Shown here: positions 1 to 6,819 of the stretch, piece by piece
How the letters are laid out: each line of letters starts with the position of its first letter
Numbering within the stretch: the first letter of the stretch is position 1
From: Saprospiraceae bacterium
Lineage (GTDB): Bacteria; Bacteroidota; Bacteroidia; Chitinophagales; Saprospiraceae
Assembly: GCA_020850025.1 (NCBI GenBank)
Contig: JADZFI010000168.1
Coordinates: forward strand, 1 to 9,021
Reading direction: 5' to 3'
Length of the DNA: 9,021 nucleotides
The notes under the pieces: model-generated
What the model was told of the DNA's origin: nothing
Databases searched by the model: none
The model's input: the letters and a program-made list of their open reading frames with translations, nothing else
Made by a program: the position numbers and the translations under genes

Positions 1-548
1 ATCGCCAACCGGATGGTATTGTGGATCAGAATAACAGAAGCCAGTATCAGAAAGATGCCCAGTACCAGGCCAATCAGACCCATACGCTGGATGTTCTTTC
101 CCACATTGCTGGTGTTGGCCGCCTCGAAATACAGCTCGCTCACCATCGTGTCCTGCCGCAATACCTCTCGCCAATCATTCAACTGAGCATTGTCCAGATA
201 CTCGGCTTTTACATTGAACTTCACCACATCGCGCAGCAGATCCGGCATATCCTCCAGCATGCTCTCCTCTCCAAGGTCTTCCCGCATGGTGGCAGCAGCT
301 TGTTCCCTGGTAATGAAGGAAATACTTTCTTTTTTTACCATCGGACTCTGGCGCACGGTGGCCACAATTCTGGCAACATCCGATTCTGCCAGGCCCGGCT
401 TCAATTCTATCCAGAGATCTACTTTCTCTTTAAAAAACGATACCAGTTTTTGCCCGTGCAACGCCATCAATCCGAAAAACCCCAACACATACAACACCAA
501 AGCTACACTGGCAATGGCGTACAGATAGTTCGGTCTGGTGCGTGACAT
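1..548 (-). CDS. ftsX: Cell division protein FtsX, N-terminal part (cut by window edge)
   Basis: The minus-strand frame opening with ATG at 548 (MSRTRPNYLY) stays open to the left edge, giving 182 residues; family members are near 290, so roughly 110 C-terminal residues lie outside. Residues about 8-30 form a first membrane helix (ASVALVLYVLGFFGLMAL). Residues about 31-155 form a charged extracytoplasmic domain, and a second helix starts near 157 (GLVLGIFLILASVIL), followed by HNTIRLA. This single helix, outer domain and start of the permease core are the FtsX arrangement. FtsX works in the inner membrane with the ATPase FtsE and passes its activity to peptidoglycan hydrolases during division; that role is known from the family and not shown here. 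There is no Shine-Dalgarno before the ATG, as usual in Bacteroidota. The gene is divergent from the large secreted-protein gene at 763. The remaining doubt is only that other FtsX-like permeases share this topology. Confidence 0.9.
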   Translation of the reverse strand, partial: MSRTRPNYLYAIASVALVLYVLGFFGLMALHGQKLVSFFKEKVDLWIELKPGLAESDVARIVATVRQSPMVKKESISFITREQAAATMREDLGEESMLEDMPDLLRDVVKFNVKAEYLDNAQLNDWREVLRQDTMVSELYFEAANTSNVGKNIQRMGLIGLVLGIFLILASVILIHNTIRLA

Positions 549-585
549 AAACAGTATTTAACGTTAATCGGTGGTAAAGAGAGCG

Positions 586-593
586 CGAAGGTA
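586..593 (-). promoter_or_regulatory. Candidate -7 element upstream of ftsX
   Basis: Read on the minus strand this is TACCTTCG followed by CGC, one mismatch from the Bacteroidota -7 consensus TAnnTTTG. It would start transcription about 30 bases before the ftsX ATG. No TTG lies at the usual distance upstream, so the call rests on the -7 box alone. Confidence 0.33.
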
Positions 594-679
594 AGGAAGG
601 TTGCCAAGAGTTGATGGCCTCTTTTTTGGCCAAAACTTGCAGAATATAACTTCCCGCTTCCAAAATTGGAGGCTTCAAC

Positions 680-687
680 TACCTTTG
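680..687 (+). promoter_or_regulatory. Candidate -7 element upstream of the secreted-protein gene
   Basis: TACCTTTG is an exact match to TAnnTTTG in the gap between the divergent genes. It predicts a leader of about 70 bases before the ATG at 763. I find no TTG at the usual 17-23 base spacing upstream, so this is a weak call. Confidence 0.33.
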
Positions 688-762
688 GATTTGGTTTAAT
701 TGCCAGGGGAATCCTTTTTAGCCCGTTATCTCGGTAATTTAGCGTTAAAATAAGCCTGCAAC

Positions 763-3606
763 ATGAATTTTTCGTTACTCCGCGTACTCTCTTTTGCCCT
801 TTTGACCATGAGTGCAGTGGCCGCTCATACTCAGTGTTCCTATACGCTTCAGATGATTGATTCCTGGGGCGATGGCTGGAACGGAGGCCAGTTGACCATT
901 ACATCAGGCGGTAATACGGCAACCTATACGCTGAATAATATCAACGACGACGGTTATGACAGCACCCTTACGTTTGTGGTAATAGAAGGAACTCCGCTGA
1001 TCATCACCTACACCGCAGGCTCCTTCCCCTGGGAAGTGTCGTTCAATATTCTCGATAATACCGGGGCTACGTTTATTTCCACCAACGCTCCTGTAACAGG
1101 CCCTGTATTTAACGGCATTGGCAATTGCATCGAATGCGGCCCTCCTTCCGCATTAGCCGTGGAAAACATCTGGGATACCCGCGTACGCCTTCGCTGGCAA
1201 CCCAATAACGGCGGCACCAGCGCTCCAGTGTCATGGCGGGTAGTATACGGCCCCCAGGGCTTTTCCCTGAATGGCGGACAGGGTGACACCGCTATTGCTG
1301 CGCTGAACAAGATCACCATCCAGGGACTGCAAAAGAAAACCTGGTACGATGCCTATGTGCAGCAATATTGCGATACACTGGGCGGCTATTCCACATTCAC
1401 CGGCCCCATCTCCTTCCAGACCTACTGGACCAACGATATAGGCGTAACCGGAGTGATCAATCCACAAAGTGGTTGTGACCTGGGCATGGATTCTGTAAAA
1501 GTGGCCATTAAAAACTTCGGCTCGGCCCCGCAATCGCTGTTTACTTACAGCTATGCCGTAAACGGGCAACAGGCGCCTGTGACGCCGCCAGCCGACGGCT
1601 TTTACACCGGTATCCTGGGCAAAGACAGCACTGTGGTGATTGCCTTCGAAACATTGTCTGATTTTTCCAATTCCGGCGAATACCGCCTGGATGTGTTCAC
1701 CAAACTGGGTACCGACGAAGACGTTCAGAACGATACCTTCACCTATTATTTCACCAACCGCCTCAAACCCACCTATGTTCAGTTGTTCGAAACCTGGGGC
1801 GGCGGCTGGCAACCCGGCGGAATAAACTCCTCATGGGAATACGGGAAACCCAACAAACCGGCTATTCCTGAAGCCGCCAGTGGTGAAAATGCCTGGTTAA
1901 CCAGCCTTACCGGAAGCTACAACACCAACGAGGAGTCTTACCTCAGCTCCCCCTGCTTCGACTTTTCCGAACTGACCACCGATCCGGTCATCGCGTTCTC
2001 CCTGAATCTGGATATGGAACAAGACTTCGACGGCGTTTGGCTCGAAACTTCCATAGACGGCGGCCAAACCTGGCAAAAAGTTGGCGAGCAGGGCGAAGGC
2101 CAAAACTGGTACACCGGCGAAATCGATTTTCTGGGTCTGTCAGACGCCTGGTCGGGCTTTAGCAATGGCTGGGTGAATGCCCGGCACAGCCTGCCCGGAA
2201 CCGCCGGCGAAAGCCAGGTGTACCTGCGCTTTGTCATGCGCTCCACTTTCTTCAACGGCGGCGGAGGCTGCGGCATTGATGATATCCGCATATTCGAAGC
2301 CTTCCCTAAAGATCTGGCCGGACTCTCCATGTACACCCTGGGCGACGGAATAGAATGCGGACTGGCAAACGACCAGATCGTATTCACCTTCCTGAATGCC
2401 GGATCGGCGCCTCAGGGCAGTCTGAAAGTCGCGTACAGCATCAATGGAGGTACTCCGGTGGTACAAAACGTGAACGGAACCATCGGCATTGACCAACAAC
2501 TCACCCATATCTTCAGCGTACCGTTCGACAGTCGCGACGGGGAGTTTGTGATCCGCTGCTGGACCAACCTCAGCGGCGACCAGGATTTTGCCAACGATAC
2601 CGTGACCTATGTAGTGAACCACGTGGCCAAACAGGTACCCTTCCAGGAAAACTTCGAATCCTACGATGCACCACCAACTGACTGGACTTACGATCCGACC
2701 TTCGGATTTTCCGTTACCAGCGAACATAACAATATTTCCAAGGTACTGGCCTTCAACCTCTACAGCGGCAGTCCGGATTTTACGGCCGACATGCCACGGA
2801 TGGGCCAGATCCAGCCGGGCGATTCCCTACGTTTCACGTACCGGATCACCAACTTCGCTTCCCAGGGGCAAGCAGCTACCATCCTGCAGGGTGGAACCAA
2901 GATCGAAATTCAGGTTTCAACGGATTGCGGCGACAACTGGGAGAATATTTTCACCATCAGCAATCTGAACCACCTGCCTACCGTACAAATGCGCGAGCGG
3001 AAGGTGAGCCTGGATGCTTATGCCGGTCAGAACATCAAGATCCGCTTCAAAGGCACCTGGGGCGCCAGCGATTTCTGGTTTGATCTTGACAACATCAACA
3101 TCCTGTCCTGCGCCGAAAACATGGATCTGAGCGCCGAGGTTACCCCTGCCACTCCAGGTCTGTTCGACGGATCGGCCACCATACAGGTGGGACTGGGTAA
3201 TCCGCCATACCAGTACAACTGGAGCAGCGGCAATACCACCCAAACGGCCAGCAATCTTGGGCCAGGTTCCTACACGGTAACGGTGCTGGATGCCTTCGGC
3301 TGTTCTGATGAAATCAGCTTTACGCTAGGGACTTCTTCCGTGGAAAGTCCGACAGAAGATGTTCAAATATCGCTCTATCCCAACCCCACCGGCGGCATGG
3401 CCACCCTGGAAGTACATTTCAGCAAAGCCACGGATGCTCAGGTGGAGATCATCAACCCTCTGGGACAGCGCGTGCGCACGGCCTCCTTCCCGGATGCCAC
3501 TCAGCTCACTGAACTCATTGACCTGCAGGACATGACCCCGGGCCTGTACCTGGTGCGCATTATGGCAGACGGGAAAACGATTTCCCGAAAATTGGTAAAA
3601 TCGTAG
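763..3606 (+). CDS. Secreted multidomain beta protein with T9SS type A sorting tail
   Basis: A 947-residue protein. Residues 1 to about 21 are a signal peptide (basic R7, hydrophobic core, MSAVAA). Residues 25-118 carry a DSWGDGWNG motif (33-41) found at the head of a beta domain common in Bacteroidota secreted proteins. Residues 126-220 look like a fibronectin type III domain (VRLRWQP at 141). Next come two rounds of a paired module. Round one is a CARDB-like strand domain (225-332, ending NDTFTYYF) plus a MAM/jelly-roll-like domain (337-511, with TSIDGGQTWQKVG and CGIDDIRIF). Round two is a CARDB-like domain (517-620, ending NDTVTYVV) plus a jelly-roll-like domain (626-783, with VSTDCGDNWENI and FDLDNINI). 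A SprB-like repeat follows (789-856, YQYNWSSGNTTQTASNLGPG). The tail (868-947, LYPNP at 871, PLGQRV, PGLYLVRI, final KLVKS) is a type A T9SS C-terminal signal. The protein should cross the outer membrane by T9SS and be released or anchored after tail removal. No catalytic motif is visible, so adhesion or matrix function is inference. There is no Shine-Dalgarno. Confidence 0.88.
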   Translation: MNFSLLRVLSFALLTMSAVAAHTQCSYTLQMIDSWGDGWNGGQLTITSGGNTATYTLNNINDDGYDSTLTFVVIEGTPLIITYTAGSFPWEVSFNILDNTGATFISTNAPVTGPVFNGIGNCIECGPPSALAVENIWDTRVRLRWQPNNGGTSAPVSWRVVYGPQGFSLNGGQGDTAIAALNKITIQGLQKKTWYDAYVQQYCDTLGGYSTFTGPISFQTYWTNDIGVTGVINPQSGCDLGMDSVKVAIKNFGSAPQSLFTYSYAVNGQQAPVTPPADGFYTGILGKDSTVVIAFETLSDFSNSGEYRLDVFTKLGTDEDVQNDTFTYYFTNRLKPTYVQLFETWGGGWQPGGINSSWEYGKPNKPAIPEAASGENAWLTSLTGSYNTNEESYLSSPCFDFSELTTDPVIAFSLNLDMEQDFDGVWLETSIDGGQTWQKVGEQGEGQNWYTGEIDFLGLSDAWSGFSNGWVNARHSLPGTAGESQVYLRFVMRSTFFNGGGGCGIDDIRIFEAFPKDLAGLSMYTLGDGIECGLANDQIVFTFLNAGSAPQGSLKVAYSINGGTPVVQNVNGTIGIDQQLTHIFSVPFDSRDGEFVIRCWTNLSGDQDFANDTVTYVVNHVAKQVPFQENFESYDAPPTDWTYDPTFGFSVTSEHNNISKVLAFNLYSGSPDFTADMPRMGQIQPGDSLRFTYRITNFASQGQAATILQGGTKIEIQVSTDCGDNWENIFTISNLNHLPTVQMRERKVSLDAYAGQNIKIRFKGTWGASDFWFDLDNINILSCAENMDLSAEVTPATPGLFDGSATIQVGLGNPPYQYNWSSGNTTQTASNLGPGSYTVTVLDAFGCSDEISFTLGTSSVESPTEDVQISLYPNPTGGMATLEVHFSKATDAQVEIINPLGQRVRTASFPDATQLTELIDLQDMTPGLYLVRIMADGKTISRKLVKS

Positions 3607-3648
3607 GAGGTAGGAGCATTTGATTGCCTATAACGTATAGGCCGAATA

Positions 3649-3684
3649 CGCTTTGCTCAGCATCAAGGTATGCTGAGCAAAGCG
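3649..3684. repeat. Perfect 15-bp inverted repeat (hairpin)
   Basis: CGCTTTGCTCAGCAT at 3649-3663 pairs perfectly with 3670-3684, leaving a 6-base loop CAAGGT. It lies 42 bases after the stop of the secreted-protein gene. No T-run follows on either strand, so it is not a textbook intrinsic terminator, although such a stem could still block RNA polymerase or protect the mRNA 3' end. It is the first of three neighbouring inverted repeats between convergent genes. Confidence 0.8.
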
Positions 3685-3687
3685 ATG

Positions 3688-3749
3688 GACATTTTGGTTT
3701 CAGACCTGCAAGGTTTTTGGAAACCTTACAGGTCTGAAACCAAAATGTC
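3688..3749. repeat. 62-base near-perfect palindrome, possible REP/MITE-like element
   Basis: The outer arms 3688-3708 and 3729-3749 are exact 21-base reverse complements, running from GACATTTTGG to CCAAAATGTC. After one C/A mismatch (3709, 3728), a 7-bp inner stem follows: AAGGTTT at 3710-3716 with AAACCTT at 3721-3727, closed by a TTGG loop. The whole 62 bases therefore fold into one rod of 28 pairs with one mismatch. It lies between two converging genes and 3 bases after another perfect hairpin. No transposase is present. A dispersed intergenic repeat (REP or MITE) or a two-way transcription barrier are the leading readings. Only the palindrome itself is seen directly; copy number elsewhere cannot be judged from one copy. 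Confidence 0.8.
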
Positions 3750-3760
3750 AGGCAGTGTGA

Positions 3761-3782
3761 ACGCCCCCAGGGGCGTAGCCCC
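3761..3782. repeat. GC-rich pair of mutually exclusive hairpins
   Basis: ACGCCCC (3761-3767) pairs with GGGGCGT (3770-3776). The same GGGGC (3770-3774) can instead pair with GCCCC (3778-3782) across GTA. The two stems share an arm and cannot form together. It closes the inverted-repeat cluster on the side of the dehydrogenase gene. A regulatory role is not supported beyond the pairing. Confidence 0.6.
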
Positions 3783-3842
3783 TTAATGTTGGTAGCCCAG
3801 ATGATAGGACGAGATCCCGCCGCCGCATCGCGGCAATACATC

Positions 3843-5822
3843 TCAATATTTCATCAATTTCTCCAGCTGCTCTTTCATACGTTCCAGCGGGAAGAAATTC
3901 TGCTCCAGCGGAATGGCGAAGGGCACCGGAGTGTCCAGACTTGCAGCACGCAACACCGGCGCATCGAGGTATTCAAACAGATTTTCTGAAATCCAGGCCG
4001 CTATCTCCCCGCCGATACCGCCAAAGAGGGTGTCTTCATGCAGAATCAGTACGCGGTTGGTGCGCTTTACGGAAGCGGTAATGGCCTCGTAATCCAGAGG
4101 CACCAGGGAGCGCAGATCCACAATATCCGCGTCCAGGCCCATGGCATCGGCAGTTTGTTGCGCCCAGCGCACGCCCAGTCCGTAGGTGAGTCTGCTCACG
4201 TCCCGACCTTCGCGCACCTGACGGGCTTTCCCTATTTCGGTGGTATAGAAGCCTTCCGGCACCATGCCGCTTTCAGAGCGGTACAGGGCTTTGTGTTCGA
4301 AATACATCACCGGGTTGGGGTCTTCAAATGCCGCCAGAAGCAATCCCTTGGCGTCTTCCGGAGTGCTGGGGTACACTATTTTCAGGCCGGGCACATGGGT
4401 AAACCAGGCTTCGTTGGATTGTGAGTGGAATGGCCCGGCCCCGGTGCCGCCGCCCGTCGGCATACGTACCACCATATCGGCTGTTTGGCCCCAGCGCCAG
4501 TGCAGCTTGGCCAGGTTGTTCACGATCTGGTTGAAACCGCAGGTCACAAAATCGGCAAACTGCATTTCCACCATGCTCTTGATGCCTTTCAGGCTCATAC
4601 CCAGGCCAATCCCCACGATGGCCGATTCGCAAAGCGGTGTGTTGCGCACCCGGCTTTTGCCAAATTCCTCTACAAAGCCATTGGTAATTTTAAATACCCC
4701 GCCATAATCAGCAATATCCTGGCCCATCAGCACCAATTCCGGATGGCGCTTCATGGCCTCCCGCAAGCCGTCGGAGATAGCGTCAATAAAACGCAATTCC
4801 CGCGCCGGGGCAGAGGGCGCCACGGACGCCGGAGCGTCGGCGTACACATCGTCCAGTTCTTCCTGCGTATTGGCCACCGGTTCCGGCTCGTTGAACATCA
4901 CATCCACCGCCTTTTGCACGTCTTTTTTATAGCGGTCTTTCAGCGATTTGATGTGCGCTTCTGTGAGAATGCCTTCCTTCAGCAGCCATTTTTCATAATT
5001 TTCAATGGGGTCTTTTTGTGCCCATTCGTCCATCAATTCTTTGGGCACATATTTGGTGCCACTGGCTTCCTCGTGTCCGCGCATGCGGAACGTGACACAT
5101 TCCAGCAGGAATGGCTGGGGATCTTTGCGCATTTCTTCAGCAATTTTCCGGATGGTGCTGTACACCTCCAGGATGTTGTTGCCGTCAATTTTGGCCGAGC
5201 GCATGCCATAACCCTGGGCGCGATCCACCAGGTCTTTGCAGGCGTATTGTTCATTTGGGCGCGTACTCAGGCCATAACCGTTGTTTTCGATCAGAAAAAT
5301 GACCGGAAGTTTCCACACGGAAGCCACATTGAGCGCCTCGTGAAATTCCCCCTGACTGGTAGCGCCTTCGCCGGTAAAGGCCAGGGAAACCCTACCCTCC
5401 TGGCGAAGCTTGTGGGCCATGGCCACGCCGGCTGCCAGCGACAACTGCGGGCCCAGGTGCGAAATCATGCCCACGATATGGTGCTCCATAGCGCCGAAGT
5501 GAAAAGAGCGGTCGCGCGCTTTGGTATAGCCCAGGCGTTTGCCCTGCCACTGGCAAAACAGCCGGTCGAGCGGCATATCCCGGGCCGTGAACACGCCCAG
5601 ATTGCGGTGCATGGTAAAAATCACTTCATCCGGCAGCAGCGCACAGGCGGCGCCTACGGAGATGGCCTCCTGCCCGATACCGGAAAACCACTTGGAGATA
5701 CGGCCCTGCCGAAGCAGGTTCAACATCTTTTCTTCGATGAGCCGGGGCTTGGCGAGTTGTTCGTAGAGATGCAGCAGGGTCTCGTTGTTGAAGCCCTTTT
5801 TATGGTATTTAATTACAGACAT
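3843..5822 (-). CDS. 2-oxo acid dehydrogenase E1, fused alpha and beta subunits
   Basis: A 659-residue thiamine-diphosphate enzyme, probably of the branched-chain type (2-oxoisovalerate dehydrogenase E1); a pyruvate role is possible. E1 decarboxylates a 2-oxo acid and passes the acyl group to lipoyl-E2 in the cytosol. Residues 1 to about 325 are the alpha half: SGIGQEA (47-53), the ThDP/Mg motif GEG at 151-153 through ENNGYG at 179-184, and TFRMRGHEE at 244-252, where E1 alpha carries its active-site loop. An Ala/Pro linker (330-340) leads to the beta half: GQDIADYGGVF (367-377), TPLCES (395-400) with E399 as the expected Glu that activates ThDP, GPFHSQSNEAWF (463-474), HVPGLKIVYPSTPEDAKG (476-493), and HEDTLFGGIGGEI (595-607). 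Many proteobacterial and human enzymes have separate subunits of about 330-400 residues, while one-chain forms are usual in Bacteroidota. GEG replaces the canonical GDG, a mild change. No E2 or E3 is in the window. The start at 5822 follows a good promoter and leader. Confidence 0.93.
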   Translation of the reverse strand: MSVIKYHKKGFNNETLLHLYEQLAKPRLIEEKMLNLLRQGRISKWFSGIGQEAISVGAACALLPDEVIFTMHRNLGVFTARDMPLDRLFCQWQGKRLGYTKARDRSFHFGAMEHHIVGMISHLGPQLSLAAGVAMAHKLRQEGRVSLAFTGEGATSQGEFHEALNVASVWKLPVIFLIENNGYGLSTRPNEQYACKDLVDRAQGYGMRSAKIDGNNILEVYSTIRKIAEEMRKDPQPFLLECVTFRMRGHEEASGTKYVPKELMDEWAQKDPIENYEKWLLKEGILTEAHIKSLKDRYKKDVQKAVDVMFNEPEPVANTQEELDDVYADAPASVAPSAPARELRFIDAISDGLREAMKRHPELVLMGQDIADYGGVFKITNGFVEEFGKSRVRNTPLCESAIVGIGLGMSLKGIKSMVEMQFADFVTCGFNQIVNNLAKLHWRWGQTADMVVRMPTGGGTGAGPFHSQSNEAWFTHVPGLKIVYPSTPEDAKGLLLAAFEDPNPVMYFEHKALYRSESGMVPEGFYTTEIGKARQVREGRDVSRLTYGLGVRWAQQTADAMGLDADIVDLRSLVPLDYEAITASVKRTNRVLILHEDTLFGGIGGEIAAWISENLFEYLDAPVLRAASLDTPVPFAIPLEQNFFPLERMKEQLEKLMKY

Positions 5823-5829
5823 GAGAAGG

Positions 5830-5849
5830 GAATCCGCTTAGTCGGATTC
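5830..5849 (-). promoter_or_regulatory. 5'-leader hairpin of the E1 gene
   Basis: GAATCCG (5830-5836) and CGGATTC (5843-5849) form a perfect 7-bp stem with a 6-base loop. On the minus strand it begins about where transcription should start (near 5849) and ends 7 bases before the ATG. It could stabilise the mRNA 5' end, affect translation, or be a protein-binding site. The pairing is seen; the function is inferred. Confidence 0.5.
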
Positions 5850-5855
5850 AGGGGG

Positions 5856-5888
5856 CAAAGGTAGTGTGTCGGGGGAGCAAAATGTCAA
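5856..5888 (-). promoter_or_regulatory. Bacteroidota-type promoter of the E1 gene
   Basis: On the minus strand, TTG of TTGAC (5888-5886) precedes TACCTTTG (5863-5856) by 22 bases. This fits the Bacteroidota pattern of a TTG -33 box, about 17-23 bases, and TAnnTTTG. The predicted start near 5849 gives a leader of about 27 bases. It is the best promoter in the window and shows that the E1 gene is transcribed separately from the upstream NFU gene. Confidence 0.6.
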
Positions 5889-5927
5889 CTCCTCCTACTT
5901 ATTCCCATAGCTGCCAAAGCGTGGCGA

Positions 5928-5973
5928 TGTAATAAAGAAAAACGCCACAAGGGTAACATTCCTTGTGGCGTTT
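5928..5973 (-). terminator. Intrinsic terminator of the NFU-type gene
   Basis: Bases 5940-5952 (AAACGCCACAAGG) pair perfectly with 5961-5973 over 13 bp, with an 8-base loop. On the minus strand the stem is followed by TTCTTTATT, and together with its own terminal T residues this makes a T-rich tail. It begins 22 bases after the stop codon of the gene at 5995-6603 and lies before the E1 promoter, so it should end that transcript. The plus strand also has a T-run slightly further off (5981-5986), so weak two-way action is possible. Confidence 0.85.
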
Positions 5974-5994
5974 CTACATCTTTTTTCAATAGCC

Positions 5995-6603
5995 TCACTC
6001 CATTTCCTGCACCACCTCCTGCACTTCCGGGATCATGCGCTTGAGCATGCCCTCGATGCCGGCTTTGAGGGTAACGGAAGATGACGGGCAGCCACTGCAG
6101 GAACCCTGCATGACCACATACACTTTACCCGCATCAAATGCCTTGAACTCAATGTTGCCACCGTCCATTTCCACGGCCGGTTTTACATAGGTATCAATCA
6201 GCTCTTTCACTTTGCGGGCAATTTCGCCGGATTCGCCGGTGAACTGTACGGCGTTTTGCTCGGCCATGAACTTGTCCATGTACTCCGAGAATCCCTCCAG
6301 CACAATGGTACCGTCTTTTTCTACATAATCTTTGATGAACTCCTTGAGCTTGAGCATGATCTCGGCCCAATCGTAGTTCATTTCCTTGGTAACCGTTACG
6401 TAGTTGTTGTTGAAATAAACACTCTTTACGTACGGAAGCTCCATCAGGCTTTTGGCCATGGGACTCCATTCAGCGGCGAGGTCCTGGTCTTTAAAATCGG
6501 CAATGCCGCGATACAGCATCCGATTGGTCACGTATTTGAGGGCCTCCGGATTGGGAGTTTGCTCTGTGTAGAGCATTACGGGGCTTTTAGTGATCGTATC
6601 CAT
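5995..6603 (-). CDS. NFU1-type Fe-S cluster scaffold/carrier (NifU family)
   Basis: A 202-residue cytosolic protein with two domains. Residues about 8-95 match the Nfu N-terminal domain (YTEQTPNPEALKYV at 12-25, then LMELPYVKSVYF and NYVTVTK). Residues about 127-200 are the NifU C-terminal domain (YVKPAVEMDGGNIEF at 139-153), with the cluster-binding CSGC at 169-172 followed by PSSSVTLK. Both cysteines are present, so it should be competent to bind a shared [4Fe-4S] cluster. This architecture is that of mitochondrial NFU1, which delivers clusters to lipoate synthase, aconitase and others; E. coli NfuA has a related C-terminal domain with a different N-terminal one. A methionine at residue 10 is a possible alternative start, but the ATG at 6603 fits the promoter-like box upstream. 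The gene is followed by a strong terminator and then the E1 dehydrogenase gene in the same direction. Confidence 0.92.
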   Translation of the reverse strand: MDTITKSPVMLYTEQTPNPEALKYVTNRMLYRGIADFKDQDLAAEWSPMAKSLMELPYVKSVYFNNNYVTVTKEMNYDWAEIMLKLKEFIKDYVEKDGTIVLEGFSEYMDKFMAEQNAVQFTGESGEIARKVKELIDTYVKPAVEMDGGNIEFKAFDAGKVYVVMQGSCSGCPSSSVTLKAGIEGMLKRMIPEVQEVVQEME

Positions 6604-6632
6604 GGAGAAAATATGCTTGTTTTGAGCAGGGG

Positions 6633-6640
6633 CAAAAATA
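6633..6640 (-). promoter_or_regulatory. Candidate -7 element of the NFU-type gene
   Basis: On the minus strand this is TATTTTTG, an exact match to TAnnTTTG. It predicts a start near 6626 and a leader of about 23 bases before the ATG at 6603. The nearest upstream TTG is only 15 bases away, shorter than usual, so no -33 box is claimed. Confidence 0.45.
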
Positions 6641-6670
6641 CGGCTTTTCCTGATTCAAGGGCCGTTTTTT
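6640..6670 (+). terminator. Terminator-like hairpin with T-run, plus orientation
   Basis: ACGGCTTTT (6640-6648) can pair with AAGGGCCGT (6657-6665), using two G-U wobbles in RNA, with an 8-base loop. Six T residues (6665-6670) follow. The shape is that of a plus-strand intrinsic terminator, but no plus-strand gene lies upstream of it, and it touches the candidate NFU promoter. It might end antisense transcripts or be a chance structure. Confidence 0.3.
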
Positions 6671-6819
6671 ACACCGCTGCCTGCCTTTTTGATGAGATAT
6701 TGACAAATGAAACAATGGACGGGGTCAAAGGTTCAGCATAGTGCGGCGCAATACAACAAAGGATAATTGGAGAGCGTTTAAGCAGTTTCGCAAACGTGTT
6801 CTCACCACAACATTTTCCC

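Noticed and set aside
21..545. Plus-strand open frame of 174 codons at the left edge
   Set aside because: The minus strand there encodes a clear FtsX with membrane helices; the plus frame is its shadow.
735..742. TAATTTAG as the promoter box of the secreted-protein gene
   Set aside because: It deviates from TAnnTTTG at the conserved T before the final G and would leave almost no leader; the exact match at 680-687 is preferred.
826..837. HTQC after the signal peptide of the secreted protein as a lipobox
   Set aside because: The residues before the Cys do not fit L-[AST]-[GA]-C, and the C-terminal T9SS tail explains its export better.
1231..1812. Minus-strand open frame of 193 codons inside the secreted-protein gene
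   Set aside because: It is antisense to a well-supported multidomain protein and shows no signal peptide, domain or promoter.
3649..3782. Integron attC site or CRISPR array
   Set aside because: There are no GTTRRRY-type core sites at the ends of the palindrome, no integrase, and no regularly spaced direct repeats with spacers.
3560..3841. Minus-strand open frame of 93 codons over the inverted-repeat cluster
   Set aside because: It runs through the hairpins and into the end of the neighbouring gene; its sequence is low in recognisable structure and is best seen as chance.
4425..5864. Long open frame of 479 codons on the plus strand
   Set aside because: It is antisense to the E1 gene, whose minus-strand protein shows all family motifs. 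The plus-strand translation is rich in His, Phe and Gln with no recognisable domain.
6796..6819. GTG at 6796 as the start of the lipoprotein
   Set aside because: It would place eight residues ahead of a complete lipoprotein signal peptide that starts at the ATG at 6820.
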